The notes under the pieces: generated by a model
Databases searched by the model: none
What the model saw: the letters and a program-made list of their open reading frames with translations, nothing else
Told to the model about the DNA's origin: nothing
Program-made: the position numbers and the translations under genes
Part shown: one piece after another, positions 13,118-21,087 of the stretch
Layout: every line of letters starts with the position of its first letter
Numbering within the stretch: the first letter of the stretch is position 1
DNA from: Dasypus novemcinctus
Taxonomy: Eukaryota > Chordata > Mammalia > Cingulata > Dasypodidae
Reading direction: 5' to 3'
Assembly (NCBI RefSeq): GCF_030445035.2
Contig: NC_080673.1
Location: forward strand, 35,150,365 to 35,214,364
Length of the DNA stretch: 64,000 nt

Positions 13118-13633
13118 TTGTCTAAAGTGACAGAGAGATTGGTGAAATTGAGCTGTAATGTCAGATGGAAGTCAACACTTGCAAGAGATGAACTTGGATA
13201 TTTAGCTGAAATTTCCAAGCTAAATGTGGAAGATACAGTCTGCTTTCTCCTTGCAGCTTATAGTGAAATGAGAGACAAAAGACACAAGCTGAGGATTGAA
13301 GTGTTAAGCACAAGGAAATCAGCAAGTAATCATTTGGAAAATTCTCAACCTATCCAGATAGTATGCTCTATCAGGGATCTTCCTGAGTTTCCAGAAAGTG
13401 AATCTCCAGAAAATGAGTCTCCATATGAGAGTTTAACTTACCAGCTCTTTGCTAAACAGATGATTGCTGAACATGGATACAGTCAGCCATTTCCATGGAA
13501 GTCAGTATTGGAAATGCCGTTATCCAGGAAGTATCTTTGGAAAGTTCTATTGTCTGATGGTCTGTACAGCATGCAAAACCTGCAATATCTTTGTAAATTT
13601 GTTATGAACAGAACCTCTGCAGGCCCCAACTGA
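13118..13633 (+). pseudogene. 171-codon open frame in MaLR interior, gag-like relic
   Basis: An uninterrupted frame from ATG 13118 to the stop at 13631-13633, inside the interior of the MaLR-type provirus. The predicted protein is hydrophilic and mixed-charge. It has no signal peptide, no membrane segment, no zinc knuckle and no protease or polymerase motif, and an acidic Ser/Glu/Pro stretch at about residues 91-108. ERVL-MaLR interiors are known to carry gag remnants in this position, so a gag relic is the likeliest reading, but I cannot align it to a named domain. It is longer than expected by chance in AT-rich DNA. Confidence 0.35.
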
Positions 13634-14023
13634 AGGGACAGGGAAGAGATAAATCGAAGGAAGAATGACTTCAAGGACAGAAAAATGGAAGCAAAAATCT
13701 GTACCAAAAAGATCTTCAGCCAAAAGAGCAGGCCCACTTATATGTATGGAAAAAGAGGTTTATCCCCTGTGCTTGGAGAGAGAAGGCCTTCTTCTCTGGC
13801 ATTTGGGGTGGGGTAGAGTATGGGCCTTGCACCCTATATTCCAAAAAGAGTGCCACCACACCAATGCTCAACATGGTGGGACCTGTGTCCCAGCCTTCAC
13901 TGAGATGCTGAGCACCATTCTGCTCACAGAGGGTGGGGCCTTCACCCCAGTGTTCAGGGATAACATGGCCTCTAAGCAAGGGCTTGGAAATAGTGGGGCT
14001 ACTGCTCTATCAAGAATTAAGCT

Positions 14024-14373
14024 GAGGGTGGGAATGGGAGGAAGAGATGTGATGTGGGGGCAATTTCAGGACTCGGAGGTGTCCTGGGTGGTGCTGCAGG
14101 GACAGTTACTGGACATTGTATGTCCTCCCAGGGCCCACTGGGTGGACCGGGGGAGAGTGTAAACTGTAATGTGGCCCATTGACCATGTGGTGCAGCAGTG
14201 CTCAGAGGTGTATTCACCAAGTACAATGAATGTCCCATGATGATGGAGGAGGTTGTAGTTATGGGAGGAGTGGGGTGAGGGGGGTAGGGGGTATATGGGG
14301 ACCTCATATTTTTTTAATATAACATTAAAAATAAATGAATTAATTAAAAAATAATAATAGTAAAATTTAAAAA
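14024..14373 (+). mobile_element. L1-mobilised retroposon, copy 1 (5'-truncated)
   Basis: Flanked by a perfect 12-bp direct repeat AAGAATTAAGCT (14012-14023 and 14374-14385). Its right end is the family tail GGGGACCTCATATTTTTTTAA followed by A-rich sequence. It matches the 3' half of the copy at 45984-46686 in the same order (CTGGACATTGTA, CAGGGCC, GGGGAGAGT, ATGATGATGG, then G-rich). Target duplication plus A-rich tail plus 5' truncation indicates L1-type target-primed insertion into the MaLR interior. Confidence 0.7.
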
Positions 14374-14726
14374 AAGAATTAAGCTACTTATGACTCTCAG
14401 ATCTTGAAACCTAGTGGAGTTTGTCTTGCTGGGCTTAGGACTTGTTGGGGAACTGGGACCACTTGTTGCCTTCCAATTCTTTTTGACTTGAGAATGCTTA
14501 TCCTATGCCTGTCCCACTACTGTAGATTGAAAGCAGATAGCCGGTTTTCTAAGTTTCACAGGACCACAGAGGAAGTTTGCCCCAGGATAGACCATAACCA
14601 ATTTTGATAAGGCTTTGTACTTAGCATTGTTACTTAAATGACTCAAAGCTTTTGGGACATTGTGGTGGAATGAATGTGTTTTGCATGTGGGAAGAACATT
14701 CTTTTTTGGATTCAGAGGCAGACACT

Positions 14727-14861
14727 GTTAGGGATTGAATCAAGTCCCCCAGAAAAGGTCAATTCCAAATTTTTGGTCCTGTGGGTGTCAACCCATCTGT
14801 AAATAGGATTTTGTATATATTATTAGTTACAGTGTGTCCAAACTGAATTATGGTGGGCCTT
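14727..14861 (+). mobile_element. MaLR-type 3' LTR, left part, split by the ERV
   Basis: Starts TGTTAGGGATTGAATC and matches the start of the 5' LTR at 12048. It is cut at 14861 by the ERV and continues at 21754. The last six bases (GGCCTT) are repeated on the other side of the ERV. Confidence 0.7.
14856..14861. repeat. ERV target-site duplication, left copy
   Basis: GGCCTT just before the 5' LTR. The identical 6-mer at 21754-21759 follows the 3' LTR. A 6-bp duplication is usual for class II (betaretrovirus-like) and lentiviral integrases. Confidence 0.85.
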
Positions 14862-15156
14862 TGTGGGAGGAGGGGCACCCGGCTTGCCTCAGTGGCAAAC
14901 AGTGCGGCAAGAGGTGACACCGCCTCTGCCCACTGGGCCTAGACAAGGTGACCACGCCTGACCAGGCCTTTGCTGCTAACGGCTAGCCGGCACCGCCCTC
15001 CCCCTTCCTATCTCCCGCCTAGCCCAGTTCTCACTTCCCCTCCCCCCTCCCTTAAACCTAATCTCTTAGTACGCTGTTTGCCCAGCAACAGCTTACAACC
15101 ACCTATCAGCTTAGTAACAGTGTCAGCCTATCAAGAGTTAGCACATACTCTACTGG

Positions 15157-15275
15157 CCAATCACTAGCCCAATGCCAGAACATTGCCTTATATGGAAACA
15201 GCATTTGCCCTAGCCAATCAGAACCCGCCACACCACTCCCCAATCCTATAAATCTGCATCCCCTTCCGCAATAAA
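15157..15275 (+). promoter_or_regulatory. ERV U3 promoter: two CCAAT boxes, TATA box, poly(A) signal
   Basis: CCAAT at 15157-15161 and 15214-15218, TATAAA at 15247-15252, AATAAA at 15270-15275. Spacing of the second CCAAT box to TATA (about 30 bases) is normal for an LTR promoter. Transcription would be expected to start about 25-30 bases after the TATA box, near the poly(A) signal, so R should be short. The start site itself cannot be seen from sequence. Confidence 0.7.
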
Positions 15276-15392
15276 CCAGACTTGTGCCATCAGCCTGTCT
15301 CCGCGACTCCTTCCTGGGTTGTGTGCCCTCCACGCCTTCAGAGCCCCCGAGGGAAGCCTCAGCGGCCGTACGAGGCTTTCTTCCCCACGCCA

Positions 15393-15523
15393 GGGACCCC
15401 TCTCGTCCCACAACGGGACCCCACTCATCCCTTAACAGGGACCCCGCTCGTCCCACAACGGGACCCCACTCGTCCCTCAACACGGACCCCGCTCGTCCCA
15501 TAACAGGGACCCCGTTTCATCCC
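15393..15523 (+). repeat. Six-unit stem-loop array in 5' LTR R/U5
   Basis: Six tandem units of 22-23 bp start at 15393, 15415, 15438, 15460, 15483 and 15506. Each has the form GGGAC, a 7-8 base C-rich loop, then GTCCC, so each can fold into a 5-bp stem. Units 2 and 6 have ATCCC instead of GTCCC (CpG to CpA), and unit 5 has CGGAC instead of GGGAC, so three stems carry one mismatch. The last unit ends three bases before the LTR end and six before the primer site. Confidence 0.85.
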
Positions 15524-15528
15524 TCAAC

Positions 15529-15546
15529 TGGCGCCCAACGTGGGGC
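15529..15546 (+). promoter_or_regulatory. Primer binding site, tRNA-Lys1,2 type
   Basis: TGGCGCCCAACGTGGGGC, complementary to the 3' end of tRNA-Lys1,2, starting two bases after the 5' LTR. This primer is used by several betaretroviruses. All 18 bases of that primer site are present. Confidence 0.9.
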
Positions 15547-15996
15547 CAAAGCAACCCCACCACTGCACCGCTCCAAGGGTAAGGGCCCCGAGACCCTCCG
15601 CTGCCTCACTCCATAACCTGGCGGGCCCCCCCCTCTCTTCTCACCCCTATCTTTTCGCTCTGCATTGCTGCTCCTGAACCTTGGCGACCTCATATGATCC
15701 ACGGCGGTCTGGGAGAATCGCTGGATGACTTTCTCCTTCCATGTCGGGGGCTTATACCGACCCGCTATGATCAAGAGGCACCAATAAAACTCTCAGGAGC
15801 ACGTGCCTGAGCACCTCCACCCCTGCCTTCACCTCTGCCTCCTCCCCTGTTCTCGTCACCTTTGTGTTCGTAGTCCTACTCTCTGCCTTTTGCCTTGCCG
15901 CTACTGCTCTGCCGCGGGACGCTCATGAGCCCCAGCAACCTTTTCCCTTGCCTCCTCCTTTCGCCCCTTTGTGCCCTTCTTGCTTCCCTCCTCTGG

Positions 15997-16005
15997 CAGG
16001 TAAGG
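15997..16005 (+). promoter_or_regulatory. Candidate splice donor in ERV leader
   Basis: CAG|GTAAGG, with GT at 16000-16001, a near-perfect donor consensus. The leader upstream of gag is the usual place for the donor that makes spliced env mRNA. This copy has no env to splice to. Confidence 0.55.
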
Positions 16006-16160
16006 ACTCTCGTCCACTGGACTCTCGTCCATCCCTGGGACCTCTAATCGCCCGGGGCAGGACTCTTGCCGTCCGACCCTTTCAGGCCGGGCTCGCGTCC
16101 CCCTCTCGCTGAGGTGCGGACTCTCGCCGTCCGATTCTAGGAACCGGACTCTTCGCGTCT
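16004..16160 (+). repeat. Leader hairpin cluster (GGAC..GTCC motif)
   Basis: GGACTCTCGTCC occurs at 16004-16015 and again at 16019-16030. Longer-loop versions GGACTCTTGCCGTCC and GGACTCTCGCCGTCC lie at 16060-16074 and 16118-16132, and a decayed one at about 16146-16160. Each can form a 4-bp stem. The motif resembles the LTR stem-loop units. Confidence 0.65.
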
Positions 16161-16465
16161 GCCCTCTGGGCTGGACTACGGCACGTCTTCCCCCTTCCCC
16201 TAGTCCTTACCTATCTCCACTCCCAGCATGGGGTCCTCCCTTTCCCGTAGCCTCTATGGTTCCGCTCCGCCCGGTTCCGCCCCACCCCCCGCTGCTGCTT
16301 ATGCTTGCGAGAAGGACGGCTCCGCTGCTCCTGACGACGACGAGGTCTCCCTCGTGTCGCAGGTTGACAGCCTCTTAGAAGAGATGCCCCCCGCCTGGTC
16401 ACCCCCGCCAGCTCCTAGCTCCCCTCCTTCTGCGCCTTCCGCGCCATCTGCCCCTGCTACTCAAG

Positions 16466-16600
16466 ATGGCGGACTTCCGCCTTCTTCATGGTCTGCTCCC
16501 GCACCCCGAAATGGCGGATTTCCATCTTCCTCTTGGCCTGAGCAGACCACCGCCAAAAATGGCGAGCTTCCGCCTTCCGCCACTGCCGCGCCCCCGGCTG
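16466..16600 (+). repeat. Three imperfect 45-48 bp repeats in gag proline-rich region
   Basis: ATGGCGG/A..TTCC.. units start at 16466, 16511 and 16559 (spacing 45 and 48, both multiples of three). They encode three versions of an NG-G/E-x-P-P/S-S motif. In-frame spacing suggests expansion while the frame was still used. Confidence 0.7.
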
Positions 16601-17731
16601 CCGGGCGTGAGCCCGCCCCCTGGCCCGGATTTGGGCCTCCTGGCCCTCCTCTCCCTCCTCCTCCAGCATATAACGCTGCAACTGCCAATGCAGGCTCGGC
16701 CTGGGGGCTACCTAGTGCCCCTTGGACTTCGCACCCCCCCCCCCCGCTAGTTCCCTCCCGGCCCCTCCTACCGACCTCCCAGTTGCCCTCATTCGCATGC
16801 AATGCCAGCAGATCTCTCGTGGAGCCCCTGCGCCTGGCACGACCCCCCAGTTATACCCGCTTAATCTTGCCCCCTCTCTGCAACGACCTCTTGCCTGGTA
16901 CCAGCATGACGCCGATGATATTAAACGCCTCCGGAAGGCTATTAAGGAGGACGGTCTGAATAGCCCATATGCTCGACAGTTGATAGACGATCTGTCCGGT
17001 CACCTGAATCTTCCCTACGACTGGTTCTCGATGGCCCACGCCATCCTTACTCCCGGCCAGTTCGTAGATTGGCGAGCGCACTACCAGGATCAGGCTGAGC
17101 AGCAGGCTGCCGCCAACAGGCGGCTTAATATTCCCTACCCGCTTGAGAGTTTCCTAAGCGCCGGCTCTTACGCCGACCCTGCGGCATAGTATCAGGCCCC
17201 GCCCCAGTTCTGGGAACAAATCCGCTCAGTCACTTTGCGTGCCTTCCACAATTGTTCAGCCAGCAAGGCCGACAGCCTTGCCAAACTTATTCAGAAGGGG
17301 GATGAAGATTTCGCCTCCTTTGTCTCGCAGGTCCAAGAGGCTTGCGAGCTCAGGGTCGTGGACAGTCAGGCCCGGCGCGCCCTGGCCAGGGAGCTTATCC
17401 TTGAGGGGGCCAACTCGGTCTGTAAGCAGGCCCTGCTGCCCATCCGGGACAAGGAGCTCCACGACTGGATACTGGCATGCAGAGACTTAAACCCCTCTTC
17501 CCAAGCCCTGGCCACCTCCTTAGGTCAGTCCCTTGCAACGGCCCTCGCCCTCAACACTGGCTGCTTCAAGTGCGGCGAGTCGGGACATTTTGCACACGAC
17601 TGCACTAGTGGCCCCCTGCCTCCTGGCAGCGGCCGCAGGCCAGACAGGCCCGCCACACCCTGCCCTAGATGCAGGCACGGCTATCATTGGGCCAGAGATT
17701 GCCGGGTGCACCCCAGCAAGACAGGGAGGCC

Positions 17732-17738
17732 TTTAAAC
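17732..17738 (+). promoter_or_regulatory. Candidate gag-pro -1 frameshift site (T TTA AAC)
   Basis: TTTAAAC is in the right phase with gag (CCT TTA AAC TTC), giving the X XXY YYZ pattern used by retroviruses for -1 slippage. It lies about 60 bases before the gag stop, and the -1 frame is the one carrying the protease. G-rich sequence downstream could pair into a stimulatory structure, which I have not folded. Confidence 0.75.
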
Positions 17739-18133
17739 TTCCAAGGGGGCAAGCCTCAGCCCCGCCACCAAGAGGTCACATGCCCACTGCCAAAACCCTG
17801 ATGTGGACGCTTCCAATAAGCAAGGACCGACCCTCCCTGGCATTAAGAATAGATGGGCATTGGTTTCGTGGTACATTGGACTCGGGGGCAGAAGTCTCCT
17901 GCTTCCCCATCTACTATGAAAGATACTGGAATCTGGTCGAGGGCCCCCCAGTGCAGGGCACCACGGGAGCAGCGTCCTCCCAGCAGGTCAGGGACCCCCT
18001 AACTTGGGAAGATGAGGAAGGGCACACAGGCAGTTTCCGGCCCCTCCTCCTCCCTAACTTGCCCACCATCCTTTGGGGAAGAGATGTCCTCTCACAGAGC
18101 GGAGCTTTCATCGCTACGGCTCCCCCCCAATAG
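17735..18133 (+). CDS. pro: ERV protease (pro), apparently open
   Basis: Open in the -1 frame relative to gag from the slippery site to TAG 18131-18133. Aspartic protease marks are visible: LDSGAE with the catalytic Asp codon at 17879-17881, and the later ILWGRDVL block near 18068-18090. The flap region lies between them. Only about 140 bases separate the slippery site from the active site, so there is no room for the dUTPase domain that many betaretroviruses carry in pro. The protein would be made only as a Gag-Pro fusion by frameshifting and would cut the polyproteins. I see no break inside it, but upstream gag is broken. Nothing suggests a host role. Confidence 0.8.
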   Translation, partial: KLPRGQASAPPPRGHMPTAKTLMWTLPISKDRPSLALRIDGHWFRGTLDSGAEVSCFPIYYERYWNLVEGPPVQGTTGAASSQQVRDPLTWEDEEGHTGSFRPLLLPNLPTILWGRDVLSQSGAFIATAPPQ

Positions 18134-20921
18134 GATGGGCCATTGCTCGCGGCACTCAGCCAAAACCCACCCCCCTGCATGGGACACAGAGGAGCCCATA
18201 TGGGTTGAGCAATGGCCTTTACCGCCCCACAAATGCGAGGCCTTGTCGTTACTGGTACAGGAACAATTGGAAAAGGGACATAGAGAGCCTTCCACCAGCC
18301 CCTACAATTCGCCTGTCTTTGTCATTCACAAAAAATCCACAGGCAAATACCGGCTTTTACATGACCTCAGGGAAATTAACAAACACATTATTCCCATGGG
18401 CTCGGCACAGCCCGGCCTACGCCACCCATCGGCCATTCCTGCGCACTATCATATACTCATCTTAGACATCAAGGACTGTTTCTTTTCTATTCCTTTGCAC
18501 CCTAGGGATAAGCACAGGTTTGCCTTCACTATACCCCTAGGCAATCACAAAGGGGCTAACCCCCCGGTATCAATGGCGCGTCCTCCCACAGGGCATGCGC
18601 AACAGTCCCACCATCTGCCAAAACTTTGTCAATCTGGCCGTCGAACCATTGAGGCAGGAGGCATATATCATCAACATTACGTGGATGATATCCTCCTGGC
18701 CCATCCAGATGCACAGCATCTACAAGACACCATGACCAAACTCCTCACAGGCTTGCTGGCTCTCGGCCTAACCGTTAGCAGAGAGAAGGTGCAACATGCA
18801 CCCCCATTCACCTTTCTCGGGTTCCATATCACATCTCACGTGCAGCCCGTGGCCCCACAGTTAAGCATTCCCAACAGCCTAACCCTGGCCGAGCTGCAGC
18901 AGCTATGCGGAAACATTAACTGGGTACGCACGGCTATCCCTGTCACCACTGCGCAGCTCGAGCCGCTGTTCTCCCTCTTACGAGAGCCATGCCAACCAAC
19001 ATCCATGGCGGCTCGGTGCATAAAGGTTACTCCAGAGGCCCGGGCTGCCCTAGAGCGGGTCAACAGAGCCATAGCTACCATGTCACTGCAGAGACACGAT
19101 CCGGAAAAACCTATCCTCGCCCTCATCCTCCATACCCCTAAGACGCCTACCGGCGTCCTCTGGCAAGAGGGCCCTCTCCAATGGCTACACTTATCCAAAA
19201 GCCGGATCCCCAAAATCTGCCCGATCTTCCAGGCCTTCATCAGCCTGGCGCATGACCTCCTAACACTCTGCCTTCACACCTACAACACACAACCGACTTC
19301 CATTATCTGGCCACTCTCTACAGGGACCATTGATTACCTCATACAGGAAAACATATCCATGCAGGTGCTGCTGGAGCGTTACTCGGGGACCTTTGACAAC
19401 CACTACCCCAGTCATAAGCTTCTCCAAGGGCTGATCCATATGCCCTTGGCCAGCCAACATCACCCTTTTCCTAGCTCCACACCACTGCCACACTGCACCA
19501 TCGCATTCACGGATGCCTCCAAAACTAAGTTTGCATTTATTGCTTACGTCAAACACCAAAAGCAGCCCGTACGGCGAGTCTTTAAAAACCCTAACTTGGT
19601 ACAAGCAGGCGAGCTTTCAGCCGTTGTCGCCTGCCTCCACGCTTTTGCAGACCAGCCCATAAACATCTTTACGGACAGCCTATACACCATACAGGTCTGT
19701 GAAGCTCTCGCCTACACCACCTTCTTCCCCAAGGATACGCCGCTCGATCTAGCACTCACTGCGCTGCAACAGCTTCTTGAGGGAAGGTTCCACCCATGGT
19801 ATATTGCACACATTCGGAGCCACACGTCCCTACCGGGACCCCTGGCTGCTGGTAATGATCTAGCAGACCGTGCTGTCTCCGCTCACGCCCTTAACATGGC
19901 GGGAGACCACATAAATCAAGCAAAGTCCTTGCACGCCAGGTTTCACTTTTCGGCCGCCTCGCTGAAACACCTACTACCAGACTTGCCCACAGAAACCTGT
20001 AAACACCTCGTGCGCTCTTGCCAAACCTGTGCGCCATTCCTCCCACTTGGGCCCCTGCAGCCCCAAGGGGTGAACCCCCGAGGGCTCAAGCCCAACTCCC
20101 GGTGGCAAATGGATGTAACTCACGTCCCCTCATTTGGGAGGCTTAAGTATGTCCACGTCGTTATCAACACCTACTCGCATCTCACTTATGCGGCCGCCCT
20201 CCCGGGGTAATCTGCAAAGTATTCCATCAAAGCCTTGAGACAGGCCATTCTGTTCATGGGTGTCCCCTGGGACTTAAAAACTGACAGCGGGACCGCATAT
20301 CATAGTAAAAGCTTCCAGCTCTTCCTTCAGAACTATAATATCACACACCACTTTGGCATCCCTTACAATCCACAGGGACAGGCCATGGTGGAGAATACCC
20401 AACACCGCCTAAAGGCATTAATACAAAAGGAGAGGGGTATACACCCCCAAAATTCTGCAGATGAGGTCATTACAGCATGTCTCATCCATCTTAACCTCCT
20501 CACATTTGACAGCAAGGGCCTCTCGGCCACGCATAAACACTGGGGACCATCATACTTACCTACACCTATGCCTATGGTCTACTGGAAAGACCCAGAAACT
20601 AATGCCTGGAAAGGGCCCAGTCCCCTCCTCACCCAAGGGAGAGGGTTTGCTTGTGTCTTTCCAGAAAATGCCTCACAACCATTCTGGATCCCAGGCCGAA
20701 ACATCAAACCTGCCACCGCAGCCGAAACTAGGGAGGAGGAAGCGCCACCTCCTAAAGGCCCTACAGCGTCGGGAACCCCACAAAATGCCTCCCAGCCGCT
20801 CTGGATCCCCGGGAGAAACATCAAATCTGCCACCGGCCAGCAGCAGGTCCCAATGACGGATGATGAGAGCACTCGCCCATCGGATGGAGAGGCTGAACGT
20901 GGCCGCGGATCCAGTTCATGA
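18134..20921 (+). pseudogene. pol: ERV pol (reverse transcriptase, RNase H, integrase), broken
   Basis: Reverse transcriptase starts in the frame used from about 18190, with WVEQWPL, then LHDLREIN, then the motif with LDIKDCFFSIPL. The catalytic YVDD is at 18678-18689. Between about 18560 (a C run) and 18670 the conserved block, including the LPQGM motif, sits in another frame, so two compensating indels flank it. RNase H has all four acidic positions (TDAS about 19512, ELSA about 19612, TDSL about 19672, NDLAD about 19857). Integrase has an HH-CC zinc site (about 19942-20030) and a first Asp (about 20110), then a TAA at 20208-20210. The second Asp (about 20285) and the Glu (about 20391) follow in the same frame. 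It ends at TGA 20919-20921. Catalytic residues are kept; only frame and stops are damaged. The pro-pol junction also shifts frame. Confidence 0.88.
20667..20836 (+). repeat. In-frame partial duplication at the integrase C-terminus
   Basis: The stretch starting AATGCCTC at 20667 recurs at 20784, exactly 117 bases (39 codons) later. Both encode NASQPxWIPGRNIK followed by x-A-T. The second copy replaces what would normally be a single C-terminal end of the polymerase polyprotein. Confidence 0.8.
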
Positions 20922-21070
20922 CACCCTCCTCCTTGGACAGCTAGTACAACTTGCTGTCGCACCTTGGCTTCAAACAAGAAACCTAAAAATCTACGCTCTC
21001 TCCTGCTTTTCATGTTAGCCCTGTTCCCCTCCGTGTCCTCCCCCCCCAACATCGAGAGCCCCGGCATATT
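20922..21070 (+). other. ERV pol-LTR junction, possible env leader scar
   Basis: Only 166 bases separate the pol stop from the 3' LTR, too short for env. Within it, about 20976-21041 reads in one frame as a basic patch followed by a short run of Leu/Phe/Ala/Val residues, like a signal peptide. It may be the scar of a deleted env start. There is no surface or transmembrane domain. Confidence 0.4.
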
Positions 21071-21087
21071 AAAAACAAAGGGGGAGA
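21071..21087 (+). promoter_or_regulatory. Polypurine tract
   Basis: AAAAACAAAGGGGGAGA, all purine except one C, ending directly at the TG of the 3' LTR, as needed to prime plus-strand DNA synthesis. Confidence 0.85.

Larger units (their letters stand above)
12490..14726 (+). mobile_element. MaLR-type provirus interior, with nested insertions
   Basis: Directly follows the 5' LTR with the ..CTCTGGAATTAGGTAATGGGTAGAGG.. stretch typical of MaLR interiors. It continues at about 13040-14023 and 14386-14726 up to the start of the 3' LTR. Two insertions interrupt it: an opposite-strand LTR at about 12650-13030 and a retroposon at 14024-14373. 13740-14000 and 14386-14720 match the minus-strand interior at 6580-7260, and partly 31286-31860. 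Confidence 0.6.
14862..15526 (+). repeat. ERV 5' LTR (665 bp)
   Basis: Bounded by TGTGGGA...TCCCTCA, an imperfect inverted end repeat with the usual TG/CA termini. It is nearly identical to 21088-21753. U3 is C-rich and unusually long without TATA-like AT stretches until 15247. R/U5 carries the stem-loop array. Differences from the 3' copy include a missing T near 15073 and changes in three stem-loop units. Confidence 0.93.
15547..16227 (+). other. ERV leader (untranslated, between primer site and gag)
   Basis: About 680 GC- and C-rich bases, long for a leader. It contains an AATAAA at 15783-15788, which is unexpected this far upstream, a splice donor at 15997-16005 and a cluster of short hairpins (16004-16160). 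Short chance frames are present, but none has features of a retroviral protein. The leader is where packaging and dimerisation signals normally lie. Confidence 0.7.
16228..17801 (+). pseudogene. gag: ERV gag, broken by one frameshift and one stop
   Basis: ATG 16228 opens with MGSS, a myristoylation signal. About 50 residues later comes a Pro/Ala/Ser-rich segment with overlapping PSAP motifs (about residues 67-76) and PPAY (145-148), both late-budding motifs. The frame is lost around a 12-C run at 16734-16745. Capsid continues in another frame (about 16780-17186) to an in-frame TAG at 17187-17189. After that stop, still in the same frame, lie the major homology region (about 17293-17345) and two CCHC zinc knuckles (17562-17603 and 17661-17702), ending at TGA 17799-17801. 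I see no matrix-sized helical domain after the N-terminus. Gag would build the particle and bind genomic RNA. This copy cannot make a full-length product. Confidence 0.88.

Noticed and set aside
15106..15501. Open frames on both strands across the LTR tandem repeats (also 21333-21728)
   Set aside because: They come from a C/G-rich tandem repeat whose unit happens to lack stops. They are the same in both LTRs and have no protein features.
15864..16112. 82-codon frame with a signal-peptide-like start in the ERV leader
   Set aside because: Low-complexity Pro/Ala translation of a C-rich leader, upstream of the real gag start. I see no homology or context for a gene.
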